The notes beneath the pieces are model-generated. The model worked only from the letters and a program-made list of their open reading frames with translations. It searched no databases and was not told the origin of the DNA. The translations under genes and the position numbers were made by a program. Of a DNA stretch of 64,000 bases, positions 1 to 11,399 are shown piece after piece. Each line of letters opens with the position of its first letter. The stretch's first letter is position 1. Origin of the DNA: Eleusine coracana subsp. coracana (taxonomy: Eukaryota > Streptophyta > Magnoliopsida > Poales > Poaceae); NCBI GenBank assembly GCA_032690845.1, contig CM064425.1, forward strand, positions 36,296,240 to 36,360,239, given 5' to 3'.

Positions 1-1195
1 CTTCCCGTCGACAGGACCAAAGCCGAGCGACTCTATCAGCGCTCCAAGTCGTTCGTCTTGATCGACGGGGAACTCTACAAACGCAGCATCACCAAAGTGA
101 TGCAACGCTGCATCCCCACCCATGAGGGCATCAGGCTACTCATCGATATCCAGGGGGGGGGGGGTCTGTGGTCACCACGCTGCACCTCGAACCCTCATCA
201 GGAACGCCTTTCGTCAAGGCTTCTACTGGCCGACTGCCGTGGGCGACGCGACCCGCATAGTCAAAACCTGCAAAGGCTGCCAGTACTATGCCCAACAGAT
301 GCATGTACCGGCCCAGGCCCTACAAACGATCCCCATTACATGGCCTTTCGTGGTCTGGGGATTGGACCTGGTGGGCCCACTAAAAAGTGCCCGGGGGCTA
401 CACCCACTTGCTTGTCGCGGTCGATAAGTTCACCAAGTAGATCAAAGCATGCTCCTGGTCAAGATTTGATCCGAGGAGGCAGTCGAATTCTTCCTCGACG
501 TCATCCACCAAATCACGGATAACGGAGCACAGCTCACGGGAAAGAAATTCCTAAAGTTCTATGATGATTATCACATTCGTGTCAACTGGGCCGCGGTCGC
601 TCACCCTGAGACAGACGGCCAGGTCGAGCGAGCGAATGGCATTATACTCCAAGGGTTGAAGCCCTGAATCTTCGACCCGACTGTCATTTTCAACCGCCTG
701 AAGCAGTTCAGTGGTCGATGGGCGGCCAAACTCCATGCCGTGCTTTGGAGCCTACGCACAACCCAGAGTCGTGCAATGGGCTTCACGCCTTTCTTCATGG
801 TCTACAGGTCGGAAGCTGTCCTCCCCACCGACCTCGACTATGGCGTGCCTCGAGTGCACGCGTACGACGAGCAAGGTAATGAAGCTGCGCTCCAAGATGT
901 GCTGGACCAAATAGATGAGGTGCGAGACGTCACCATCCTCCATTCGGGCAAGTATCAGCAAGTGCTCCACCGCTACCATGACCGAAACATGAGAGATAGA
1001 GGACTCCTTGTGGACGACCTCGTTTTGTGCAGGGTTCAAGACAACAGGGGTCGACACAAGCTCTTACCGCCATGGGAAAGACCATACATCGTCTCTCGAG
1101 TCCTCCGACCCGGCACGTACAAGTTGAAGACGATGGAGGGCGACAAGCTCAAGAATACGTGGAATATCTCGCAGCTATGTAAATTCTATCCCTAG
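1..1195 (+). pseudogene. gypsy integrase, C-terminal part of pol (frameshifted)
   Basis: Three frames carry successive parts of a Tat-type integrase. The zinc-binding H-H-C-C region spans about 110-300 (final pair in GCQYYAQQM). The first catalytic Asp is in WGLDLVGPL near 360. The ITDNGAQ-like second Asp is near 515-525. The DGQVERANG segment with the catalytic Glu is near 620-645. The intact tail from 740 to 1195 contains GFTPFFMVY and ends in a KFYP-type C-terminus. A run of 11-13 G near 150 breaks the frame, and stop codons follow at 424 and about 665. The protein would join retroelement cDNA into chromosomal DNA. This copy cannot make a whole enzyme. Confidence 0.85.
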
Positions 1196-1729
1196 CTTTC
1201 TATTTCCCGAGACCCTTGCACGCCCAGCTCGGTCCTAAACGACACCCGACCCCTCTCAAGGGGTCGAGTGTCACTTGGGGGCTGGAAGGGCACAATGGGC
1301 CTACAAGGCACGCCTCTATTTCACCTTAAAACTTTCTTTGCTTTCCTTGCTTTTCTCTTTTTTTCTCGGCCTCGAGCCTCTCCATGCTGGCAAACAAAGT
1401 AAGCCATGGGCGAAGGGGTTCACAGTCGAGCCGATCGGACGGCGCAATGTCGTGCTTGCCCCAGGGGCCAGGACAACGGCGATCACCGGCAAGACTAAAC
1501 TTCCGAAGCACCCAGGGGCTCGAACTTTGCAAGTCAAAACTGGGAAGACAACAGGCTGAGCACACAAAACAACTTAATTAAACTAAAATGAAAGATTGTT
1601 TATGGCCACCACGGGCCACCAGATTTAAGCAGACGATAGTTCAAAATTAAGTTATTACATAGGCATGAAAGCCCACCAAAAACAACTAAAATAACTGGTG
1701 CAAGCACGTACTAATTCCCCTCTTCAGCT

Positions 1730-3419
1730 CTAGGGAGCGCCTCCGATGGGGGAGCCTGCCGCCAGGGTCTGAGTGCCGGAGACATCCCCGCTCGGCGCTG
1801 GCGAACAGGGCTCCTCCGTCGCGCCCGACCCGTCCGGGGATGCCAAAACCAGGGATGACCCCATCCCTAGAGTCGGGCACGCCAAGGGCGCGTAGCCAAG
1901 GCTGGCGGCCAGCCTGGCATCACCGCCGACATCATCATCATCGTCATCGTCATCGCCGCCGGCGTCGTCACCGTCGGCGCCATCGTCATTGGCATCGTCG
2001 CCGTCATCGGCATCATCGTCATCATTGCCATCATCGGCATCGTTGCCGTCATCGGCATCGTCGTCATCATCACCGTCGTCGGCATCGTCGCCGTTGTCAT
2101 CGTCGTCGTTGTCGCTGTCGCTGTCCTCACCACCGTCATTGTCGCCACCGCTGTTATCGCTAGCGGCGTCCTCGAACAAGCTCAGAGCCTCCTCGGAGGA
2201 GCCCTCCTCTTCATCCTCATCCTCCTCCTCCTCCGTCGACGGGGTCGACGGAGTGTTCGGGTTCTCGCCCCTCCGCTCCCTCTCCTCCCGCAGCGCCTGC
2301 CGCCACTGCAACCTCTTCTCCTTCTCACGCTTGGCCCGGATAGAAGCGTCCTTCCTCATCCACGCCTCCCACTTAGTCCTACGCCGTTCCACGTCCCTGA
2401 AACGGTTGGCGGCATTCCCGGCCTCCCCCTCAGGCATCTGAAGGGAAGGGGTCTGGATAAGACACACCCACCGAGACTGCAAAAAGAAAGGGTAGAAAAG
2501 ATGCCAAGGACCGAATGCGGTCACATAACAAACATGGGGGGCGGTGGATAATACACGAGCTGAGAAACAAGAATATTTACCACATTGACCGCTCGGAGGT
2601 CGGGTCGCATCACCGGCCCATTCGGGGCGGGCTAGGCCTACGCGCTAGGCCCTAAGGCCGCCCTCACCCGCTTCGCCACCTCGTTGTCAGGCAGCATCTC
2701 CTCCGCCATCACGTTCCCCGACACCCCGCGGTTGTTCGCGTCTACAAGGAACATGGGGAGCACGCGGTGAGACAACGGCACGAACCGCCGCTTGTGATAC
2801 CCCCCGACGAGTCCAGCGCTGTCGAGTCTGGACCCCTTGAGGTGAGCGATGGCGTCGAGCATGCTCTCGATCCATTTCTTCCCGCTCTTCCCCTTCCCGC
2901 AGTGCCATCTCTCCCAGGGCTCAGCGATGTCACGAGCGGTGAACTCGAGTAGAGGACGAGTCTCATTGTTGTGCAGGTAGAACCACCTCTTGTGGCACCC
3001 CGAGTGGGTGGTCGGGGTGGGCATCGAGAGGTGCTCCCTCGTGCGCTCGTCGACGAAGCCGTATCCCCGCGCACCCGATGGTGCATGGGAAGCTCTCGCC
3101 CTCGATCTTGCGCCTGATACAGGACATGAGCAAGAAGTGGCACCACAAGTCAAAGTTGGGCAAGATCCCAAGGCACAAGGCCATGAAGGCCGAGATGTGC
3201 TGAATCCCGTTGGGGTTCAGGTGCTACAATTCCACCTTGTAGTGGTAGAACACTGCCCGGAGGAAGTCGTGCGCCGGCTGCCCGAGCCCGCACTCCTGGA
3301 AAGGGACGAAGGACACCACGTAGCCCCTCTGGGGCTCCGGTGAGGGGCGCTAGAAGCCCGGCTTCGACGAGTCCCTCTAACTCGTTCTTCGTCACCGTGG
3401 AGCGAGTAAACACAGACAT
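1730..3419 (-). pseudogene. antisense gene of the Tat element (Transposase_28-like, 'putative gypsy type transposon' family), frameshifted
   Basis: On the minus strand a start at 3419 begins MSVFTRSTVTKNELE, a hallmark N-terminus of the plant Transposase_28-type family (Pfam PF04195 by memory). Coding continues across at least two frameshifts. A segment with NFDLWCHF lies at 3184-2963. A segment with HKRWFYLHNNE and MLPDNEVAKRVR lies at 3060-2638 and ends in a stop. A further exon-like part (2524-1730) has a basic coiled-coil-like stretch (EAWMRKDASIRAKREKEKR) followed by a very Asp-rich tract. Its role in the element's life cycle is unknown. It is antisense to gag-pol, as in Grande-type elements. 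The frameshifts make it a pseudogene unless they are sequence errors. Confidence 0.7.
1925..2160. repeat. trinucleotide-rich low-complexity tract (CATCGT/CGTCAT type)
   Basis: About 235 bp consist of interrupted cat/cgt/cgc triplets. Read on the minus strand they encode the Asp-rich domain of the antisense gene. Read in other frames they give His/Arg-rich or Met/Thr-rich nonsense ORFs that should be ignored. Confidence 0.8.
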
Positions 3420-4102
3420 GGCAGCAACGAGGCTACGACAATGGAGATCACTAGAGATGAAGGAGAAGAAAGGGCAAGGAAACAAGGAAGGCGAAAGGAA
3501 GAATCAGAGGAGGCGGCGCCCAAGGCTTAAATAGGAATACCAGCCAGGAGCGCCACCGCAATGGACCGTGGAAAATCCGCCCAAAACCCGCTAGGTGATA
3601 AGCCTCTCAACCACTTGCCCCGCACGACGCGCGGACGCGATAACCCACGCCCCGGCCTTAACTCCACTTTTCCCACTATCTCGAAATTTTCTCAGCTTCC
3701 GCGAATGGCTCCGTGCACTACGGGCCCGCCTCCACCGTCATCACTGCGAGGAACGTCCCTTCGGCAGCCGCGCCAAGAAAGACAGAACGGCCATGCGCCA
3801 CAGTTGGGCCCACCACAACGCAGGTGTCAGGTAACCCACTCAGCCCCTCCTATTTACTCGGGTAGTGGGAGCCGGCCGTGCGGAGCCGATTTAGGCCGTG
3901 CCTTGAATTTCTGGAACAGAAAATGCACGTGGATCCCGCTGATCAGGCCTTGCCACAACAGACGTGGCCGTCCTGGACGGACTCGGCTGACGGATAGCAT
4001 TGAACAGGACGAAGGGGCGAGGAGAGCCGCTTGACCCCGACGAGGGACGAGCGGCGCAGGTAAGATAGGATAAGGGGCCAAAAACTGCCCCGACGGCACC
4101 GA

Positions 4103-5122
4103 GGTTCTAAGGTTGGCCCCACGAGCGAGTTCGACAGCCGCCTAGAGCGTGAATAGAGCGAGGGGCACGAGTGATGGGCACACTTAGCAGCCAGCACCCT
4201 GACCCCCGAGGGCTCAAGGGCATCATGGAGTAGCGTTTGAGTCCCGCTCCGACTTGACCTTTGGTATCTCGCCAAAGAGAGGCAGCTGGCCATCACGACC
4301 TATCAAATGGTTGTGACAACCAGTCGAGCCAGAAAGACGGATTTATGAGGTCGACCACCAGCTGGTTTGCTGGAACCCCGTCAACGGGGAACCAGAGACC
4401 TCACTCGAACGAACCCGATAGTAGCTCATCGAGCAACCACGCTTCAGCCGCCGAGGCAAAAGCGTGGCCCGGCTCTATCCTCCGTCTCACGAACAGGATG
4501 CGGAAGGAGAAAATGAAAAAGTCGAAACGTCCGCTTGACCAATCCATCTGCATTGAGTGGGACACGAGGGCCGGCATCGCCAAACGAGACCCAACGGCGG
4601 GGTCACATTCATTATTCTTTGCCAAGGTTCTAAGGCAGGCCCTATGAGCGGGTTCGATAGCCGCCTAGAGCACGAACAGAGTGAGGGGCACGAGTGATGG
4701 GCACACTTAGCGGCCAGCACCCCGACCCTGAGGGGTCGAGGGCATCGCGGAGTAGCGTTTGAGTCCCGCTCTAACTCGACCTTTGGTATATCCCCGTAGA
4801 GAGGCCGCTAGCCATCACGACCCATCGAACGGTTGTGACAACCAGTCGGGCCGGAAAGACGGATTTATGAGGTCGACCACCAGCTGGTTCCCTGGGACCC
4901 CGTCGACGGGGAACCGGAAACCTCACTCGAACGAACCCGACAGCAACTCATCGAGGCAAAGGCGTGGCTCGGCTCTATCCTTCTTCTCATGGACAGGACG
5001 CGGAAGGAGAAAAATGAAAAAGTCAAAGCGGCCACTCGACTGATCCGTCTGCATCGAGCGGGGACGTGAGGGCCGACATCGCCAAACGAGACCCAACGAT
5101 GGGGTCACATTCATTATTCTTT
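4103..5122 (+). repeat. two-copy tandem repeat of about 510 bp in the Tat element 3' region
   Basis: Copy 1 starts at 4103 and copy 2 at 4626, both with GGTTCTAAGG. They share the block around ggggcacgagtgatgggcac, the block around ttatgaggtcgaccaccagc, and the ending cattattcttt (4610-4620 and 5112-5122). The offset is 523 bp at the start and 502 bp at the end, so copy 2 has lost about 20 bp near the caaccacgcttcagccgc segment. No coding capacity is seen in either copy. Confidence 0.85.
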
Positions 5123-6229
5123 GCTTACAAGACCGTTTAAGGCCGACTCTTATAGACCCCCTCTCTTGCCTTTACAAAGTGAGTGTCAATGACTTGAGAG
5201 AGAGCAAAGAAGGGGAATGAAGGAAAAAGAATGACCCAAGGGGTCCACTACAAAGAGAAAGCGGTACTCGTGCCTCGGCGGGTACATACGAGGTAAAGCG
5301 CCTGTAATGCTTCGTCGTCAGGGAAAGATGCCCTCATTTGAGGTCGGCCTTTTCGCCCAACGAAGAAGGCATGCAGCCCGGCCATGCCGTACAGTTTTTG
5401 CTGGAGCCGCCGCTTGAGACCAACGACCCCCATGCTGATGGGGAGTCTCTTGTTGAGGTCCGGCGCCTCTTGTTGACCTCGCTGTTACAGACGTCGCCAA
5501 GGACGAACGCTAGGGGACCTAATAAGCCATGGCAGCCTTCCATGTGAAGGCCCCTTTATCTCCATCTCACCTCGACAAGGGGAGGACACAATAGAAGTTG
5601 AGCCAACCTTCCCCGCACACTAAGGCGGCCAGGGAGTTGCTGTTGGTGGGTCTCCACCCCCGTCCTCATCACCAAAGACACATCGCACCCGGCAGTCATG
5701 AGGACAGCGGACCACTAAGCGAGAACCGGACTCGTCCCAGGTATCTCAGGACTTGGAGCACAAAGCTTGATGTAGGATGAAGCGGAGTGTTGCCCGGCTA
5801 TGTCCATAAATAGTCAAGCTAGGCCCAGGACTCGGATTCCTTGCACGGGCACAAAACTCAATGTGAGTTCACGAGGAGCCCTTACACGCCACACGGGGAC
5901 AAGGACCTGGCGCCACTAACAGCACCGCGCGCACCACACCATGGAGAAAAGAAAGGAACCAGCCTCGGCGTGAGGCACCAGCCTTGGATTCCCCTTGCAC
6001 GCAGTAGACCTGGGCCCTACCAAAAGATACCCCTGCGCGCTGCACTCCAAAAAGTGACAAGAAACCTTTCGTTCCGACAGCGCCATGGATCGCCTTTTTA
6101 AGTGAACCCTCAACCAATGACGTCCTGCCCAGGGGACGGAGACCGAGGCACACGGGTCCCATGGCACCCCCATGATCGTTTCACACACACAAACAACTAA
6201 AGAACGAGTCCGTCCGGACTCCTCATTTC
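5123..6229 (+). other. 3' noncoding region of the Tat element
   Basis: This stretch between the tandem repeat and the polypurine-like motifs contains only short unsupported frames. It holds no recognisable domain, RNA gene or further repeat, and reads as ordinary 3' spacer of the element. Confidence 0.6.
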
Positions 6230-6490
6230 GCTCGGGGGCTACACCCGACTGGTGCGCTCGCGCGCACCCTGACGGACATACGACCAAATCCTCCCACAAA
6301 CACGTTAAGCCGAAGCGCGAGTTTCGACCAAACTCCCCCTTTGGCTCGGGGGCTACATCCGTCGGTTGCGCTCGCGTGCACCTCCCTCACGTAAACCAGG
6401 CAATCCATGAACGTTTTCGTGCATTCCACCTGCACCCACGTCAAAATCCCCCGAACGACTCTCCGACTCGATCAGGGGCTCGGGGGCTAC
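6230..6490 (+). repeat. three copies of a polypurine-tract-like motif upstream of the 3' LTR
   Basis: The 13-mer GCTCGGGGGCTAC occurs at 6230-6242, 6344-6356 and 6478-6490. Only the last abuts the LTR start at 6491, so it is the functional plus-strand primer site by position. After the first two, the following bases are also related (a cg-rich stretch with gcgctcgcg). This shows that a segment of about 114-134 bp ending at the polypurine tract has been duplicated. Confidence 0.8.
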
Positions 6491-7872
6491 TGTCGAGGGT
6501 AAATAACGGGGTGCCACATGGCACCTGTTAAAGGCTCACACGCGTTAGACTCGAACAGACTCGAAGGGGCCCACAAGATTGCCACCGCGGCGCTGCCCAC
6601 AATGGCCCCCATGGGAAGCATCCCCGCGGCGGTCGGGCCTTAGCCGCGAAAGCCGCGCTGCTACCCCGACTCGCTCGACCTCCGAAGTAGTCGAGGGCCA
6701 TCCGCGTCCCGCTCAACCCCTCGACAGGGGTCGAGGATTTGCCACGCCCCGTACGACCCCCCGAAAGGGGCAGAGAGTGAATCGCTCCGCCTAGTGGAGC
6801 ACACGCGTGGCTTGAACTCCCAAGCAGATGACTCAGCCATTAACCCAAGCCTATCCACCCTGAGGCAATGATGGACACCCCGCTGCCACCCCTGACACAG
6901 CGACGGTGTGGGCTCCCCATGATCGATGGTCAAACGCCGCCTCCATCAACTCCCATCAGCGAGACCCGAGCCCGGGTAGGACGGGGCGAGGGAACCTTGG
7001 CCAGGCCAGGATTGGCGGGGTGGAGAAACTCGATCACCCTATCCGGACGGTATGGATTCCAACTTTGCGCCAGTCTGGATAGGCGCAACCCGACACATCG
7101 ACCTCCGACGAAGGGGGTTGAGCGAGCCAATGTTCAACAACCGCCAACTACCCAGCCTTAAATGCCACGTGTTCCCCTCATCAGCACCAGAGCCCGCTGA
7201 TGGTGTCAGGCGTGGCAAGGCACCCTGCGCTGCCGTCGTGCGATGACACACCTAATGATGATGGTGTAGGACGGTTTTAGGGAGAACCGGATTGAACCTT
7301 GCCTAAATGACACCACGAAGCCCATGCTACACCTCCACGCGCACGACGAAACATGCCGGCTACAGCGACACGGAGGGGCTCGACTCGACGACTGAGAATG
7401 GGGACACTCTCGGGCGCAGTACTGTCCCACAGACTCAAAACCAGGACAGTGGGGCCCACGAAGACCAAAGACCACGCTGTCGACTGAGGCTTCGCCTTCC
7501 GCGGCACGACATCACCAATTTCGCACGTGTAGAACTCTCTCTCTCTGTAATTGGGCCCTTCCCCTTGAGGTATAAAACGGGATACCCACACTCCTCTCAA
7601 GGGGAGGGAAGAACAACAAGAACAACGCAAGAAGAATAGACAGCCCACACACACACACGCACAATTCGCACCCGAGACTTGGAGAACCGTCCTCTCTCAC
7701 CACCATTCTACACTCTCATCGGAGCAAGTAACACAAGCAGGCCCGAGAACTGGATGTAGGAGACTTCTCCGAACCAGTATAATCACCTGTGTCCTCTTGC
7801 TTAGCTATCGCCGAACCCAAAGCGCGCACCCCTGTGAACAAATTCTACTTGTCGGTGATCTAAACACCGACA
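6491..7872 (+). repeat. 3' LTR of the Tat element (1382 bp)
   Basis: The LTR begins TGTCGAGGGT directly after the GGGGGCTAC tract and ends ACACCGACA, giving the canonical TG...CA. A promoter-like TATAAAA lies at 7570-7576. Transcription would start shortly downstream in the segment with ccacactcctctcaagg. The CACTA-type transposase remnant resumes right after the LTR. Confidence 0.8.
7570..7576 (+). promoter_or_regulatory. TATA box of the Tat 3' LTR
   Basis: TATAAAA within gaggtataaaacggg lies about 300 bp before the LTR end, where a U3/R junction would be expected. Flanking pyrimidine-rich sequence fits an LTR promoter. Confidence 0.55.
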
Positions 7873-8059
7873 CCTAGAGACACAGGTATGGCGTGATGAA
7901 CAGACACTATTATGGCATAGTTGAGAATAGTGAAGCTCCTCAACGCCGCACTGGGAGGATCATATTTGAGATGGTTCGAAACACAGGAGTTTGTATTGGA
8001 AAGGCAGCAATGGGAGTTGCAAAGACAAAGTCTCTAACACCTTTTTAGAAGTTCTCTAT

Positions 8060-9055
8060 TTTATATAGATTCCTTAATTGCTAGAAAGAATTGGATGTGG
8101 CGTATGCCCTCGACTTGATGCACACTAGTAAGGTTGCATTTGATAGCACAAGCGGACTTTTCCTTGTCATGTCCGACAAGGCAAAGGATGGACTAAGCGC
8201 ACATGCAGATCTTTGACAGCTAGGAATATGGACAAAGCTTCATCCGCAAGAATGACCAAATGGGAACTACTATCGCCCCCCCCCCCCCCCCCCCCCCCCC
8301 CGCGCCCCTGTAGGCTACATTTTGCAAGTACCAAATGGGGAAACAACATTTTGCAAGTGCCTAAGTGGGATCAAAGTCCCGTCAGGTTTCTCATCTATTG
8401 TTAGGAATCTCGTGAACATGTTTGAGTTAAAGATAAGTGGATATGACATTCATTAATGTCACATAATACTTTCAGTGTTTCTTGCTATCACCATCAAAGC
8501 TATGAAACTAGAATGGGTCAAGCTAGCCGTAACTCGCTTGTGCTACTTCTTTAACGTAGTCTTGAAGAAGGTGATCAATAAAGATGACTTGGATGATCAA
8601 CGATTGTACATAGTGGAGACAATGTGCATTCTTGAGATGTGCTTTCATCCATCCTATTTTGATACATTGGAACACTTTATGGTTCATATTATTGATCAGA
8701 TATCTGCATTAGGCCCCATCTACCTACATCATATGTTTCCATTTGTGAGGTTCATGTATATTATGGAATGCTATGTACGAACTCGTTCTCATCCAAAAGG
8801 TTCTATGATTGAGGACTACACAACCGAGGAGATCATTCATTCTTGCACAGATTACATCAAACATGGTAGGTCCATTAGTCTTCCTAAGTCCCATCATGAG
8901 GGGAGGTTATTTGGAAAAGGTACGAAGGGATGAAAATCGTTCGTCTATCGTAACTACCAATGTGTGGATAGAGCACATGTTAGTGTCTTGCAACAGACAT
9001 CGATTATGGGCCCATATTTTTAGAAACATTTACTACAGCTTCGCCATAACAACAA
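8060..9055 (+). pseudogene. TNP2-like CACTA transposase, middle part with DUF4218-like domain
   Basis: The conserved TNP2 block ALDLMHTSKVAF is at about 8110, followed by a GIWTKLHP-like stretch at 8222 and KVPSGFSSIVRN-like residues around 8365. A DUF4218-type domain follows with VTRLCYFFNVV, MCILEMCFHPSYFD, and FVRFMYIMECYVRTR (8475-8933). The frame continues through a stop at 8931 into QQTSIMGPYF and stops at 9055, where a retrotransposon is inserted. A run of 26 C (8276-8301) and several stops disable it. The domain names come from family knowledge; the motifs are read directly. Confidence 0.8.
8276..8301. repeat. homopolymer run of 26 C
   Basis: An uninterrupted C run lies inside the TNP2 pseudogene, replacing what should be coding sequence between the LHP-like and VPSGFS-like motifs. 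Its exact length is uncertain, as with any long homopolymer in sequence data. Confidence 0.9.
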
Positions 9056-9702
9056 TGATGTGGATAAGGGCTTTCAATATTCCGAAAGGTTCAGGTAATC
9101 TTGATCTAAGTGGAGGTGATACACAAATCAATCCGACTTCCGACTGACACATTTCGAACCCCACAATCACAGCACAACATTTCCTTTGCTTATCAACCTA
9201 TGTTGCACGGTTGACCCCACCAACAAGGCTTATCATTACCTGCAAATCATGAACACAAGCAGAAACATAGAAGAATGCAACCATATTTGTATGTATATGA
9301 TGAATCTCATAAGTAGGGGTCTTACAAACCGATGAAATGGCAAAACTCTTCTTAACGAATAATCTAAGCAAAACCCCAACCCCCTTCGCTGCAGCTCTAA
9401 GTTGACTCAACTCGATGGGTAGCCCAAAGGTAGAATCCAGTGTCGCAACATCGGTACAGATTCTGGATGTCAACCTGTTTCGAAGATTTCCAATGACTTC
9501 AGATGAACTTTGAAATGATGCCGATGGCATTGGAATGTTTATCTTGTTATCTTTCTAGGTATATATAGAACATCCTAATTCAATTCTGTATGCATTCTAA
9601 GCATCCGCTTTGGTGCGACTTGCTCCTGCATGTACTTCTTGGCCCATCACGCCTCTAATGACCTCTTCAGCTATCTCATCATCATCTCCATGGTTTCTAA
9701 CA
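9056..9702 (-). repeat. 3' LTR of the minus-strand gypsy element
   Basis: Read on the minus strand it begins TGTTAGAAACC (from 9702) and ends CCACATCA at 9056, about 647 bp. It aligns over its length with 12329-13072 (shared blocks ggtgatacacaaat, atatatagaacatc, ctatctcatcatcatct). Many substitutions and indels separate the two, so the insertion is old. Confidence 0.7.
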
Positions 9703-9732
9703 ATAATAAATTCATTAGGTAGTAATCTATTC

Positions 9733-10662
9733 TCAAAACAATATAATCAAAATATTAGAAACGAGCTCACCTATAAATGGTTGATCTGCATGAACATGCA
9801 TCTTAGAGGTGATGTCCATAGGGGTGGTGTCCTCATCATTCTCCCTCTTTTGAATTGGAATCGCCCATGACTCAAGCTCATCTCTATTTCCCAAGTATGG
9901 CCTCAAATCTGAAAGGTTAAATATCGAGCTATCCCAAAATATGGGATGTGACTTATATTTATAAGCATTATGATATTTTTCACAACAAAATGAAAATACA
10001 GTAGAAGGCATGTCATGCAAAATAACAACCTCTTTGAAATCTTGGTCAGTAATATGAAGTTTATTCTCACTATTATGACAAGGTAGAAAATGTGTGATGT
10101 TAGAAGCACTAGAAAAACTTGACATGACATGATAATTGTTATTGCGGTTTTCTAGTTGGTCATTTAGTTGCACACCAGAAGCAGATTTCATGTTTGAACA
10201 AATATAAACTCTATGTACCATAAACACACCTCTATGACTATGATCATAGTTGCCAACAACATGAAAAATGTTTCTTCTCAACAAAGACAGTTCAGTCTGA
10301 CAAAAGATTTGCTTTTCCATGGTATTTAGATCACAAAGAACATCAAATTCAGTATAACCCAAAGTACATATAGAAAACAACCATTTTTGCTCATAATTTT
10401 CACAAGTAACTAAAATAAAATGTATAATTTTTGCACTTATGTTTGAATCATAAACAAAATTATCATGGTCATTCAGTTGTTGTAGCAAAGGTATTAGTGA
10501 AGCATTGGCACACAACTCCTCTTTATCACAAGAATCTGTAGACAAATCAACTTGTGACAAAGGTAAATCAAGATAAGGTTCCAATGCAACAAGACTATTG
10601 GAATAATTCAACACATCAAGAAAGTTCTTACCTGAAACAATAATTATTTCTTTTTCTTTCAC
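9733..10662 (-). pseudogene. 309-residue ORF: gypsy pol tail with RT and integrase core missing
   Basis: The ORF is open for 309 codons. Its C-terminus carries a gypsy pol-tail signature (FNLSDLRPYLG, then DELES and a DED run), closely matching the tail of the full-length element at 35598-42435. Its N-terminal part (KEKEIIIVSGKNFLD) resembles the linker after the retropepsin. Between them no YxDD reverse transcriptase motif, RNase H aspartates or integrase DDE can be found. Residues about 80-250 match nothing I recognise. It is either a deletion derivative that stayed open by chance or a reshaped non-autonomous element protein. Confidence 0.5.
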
Positions 10663-10721
10663 ATTGTCCTTTTCTTTGTATCAAAGCTGAAATGTATTAG
10701 ATGCAACAAGAGGCAAGAAAA

Positions 10722-11345
10722 TATGTTCATCCTCTAGTAATTCGTATTTTGAGGAAAGTGTTGCAACTTTTGAAACAGCTCATGCTTTCCTAATAGTCCA
10801 TTCTTTCTTCTCTCAAGCCTTTGTTGATCCTCTTCTAAAATTTGAGTAGCGGTCATAGGTTTAAGAGTAACTCTTCTACCACTGTATTTATATGAGTAGC
10901 TATCAACAATGTTAGTGTGCAAAAAACTATTTGTAGAAATCCAGGGTTACCCACTAACAAATGGCATGCTTGCATAGGTACTGTGTAAAATCCTACACTA
11001 TCCTTAGAAGAACCAATAAAAATTTTGATGCGTATAACTGTATTTACCTTTACCTTATCAGAAGATTTTATCCATTGGATGTAGTATGGACATGGGTGTG
11101 GCTATGTGATCAAACCAAGCTTCTCAACCAACTCCAAAATTGCGATGTTGCGGATACTCTCTTCATCAATGATGACACGACAATACTGATCCTTCACAAT
11201 AAATTTAGTCTAGAATAAGTTGTTCAATTGATTTTGCTCTACCTTCTTCATTTGAGAACTGAGCACTCTCTGTGCTACAACACTCTTGTCATATTCATTA
11301 GGTGTCATCGACTCATCACCATGAGTGTTATAACTTGTCATTGTT
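10722..11345 (-). pseudogene. gypsy aspartic protease region (decayed)
   Basis: Reading the minus strand from about 11345 gives a retropepsin-like segment: VVAQRVLSSQM, then IIDEESIRN in place of the usual IIDGGSCNN active site, then YIQWIKSSDKVKV, MQACHLLVGNP, and in a shifted frame YSYKYSGRRVTLKPMTATQI. Two stop codons and a frameshift interrupt it, and the catalytic DGG is lost. It lies just upstream (minus strand) of the 309-residue ORF, as expected for pro-pol order. Confidence 0.6.
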
Positions 11346-11399
11346 ACTAGCTAACAAGAAAACACACAAGAGTATATTTTCCTATCACTACAATGTGAT

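Larger units (their letters stand above)
1..7872 (+). mobile_element. Tat-lineage Ty3/gypsy LTR retrotransposon, 3' part (5' end outside window)
   Basis: The window opens inside an LTR retrotransposon. In order it has a decayed integrase (1-1195), a long 3' region with a decayed antisense gene (1730-3419), a roughly 510-bp tandem repeat (4103-5122), repeated polypurine-tract-like motifs, and a 3' LTR (6491-7872). A long spacer with an antisense gene between integrase and 3' LTR is characteristic of grass Tat-lineage elements of the Grande/RIRE2 kind (family knowledge). The 5' LTR, gag and reverse transcriptase lie outside the window, so a target duplication cannot be confirmed. The five bases after the LTR are CCTAG. 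The element sits in a CACTA transposase pseudogene that resumes immediately after 7872. Confidence 0.85.

Noticed and set aside
1867..2163. His/Arg-rich and Met/Thr-rich ORFs of about 100 codons
   Set aside because: They are other-frame readings of a trinucleotide repeat; only the Asp-rich minus-strand frame belongs to a recognisable gene.
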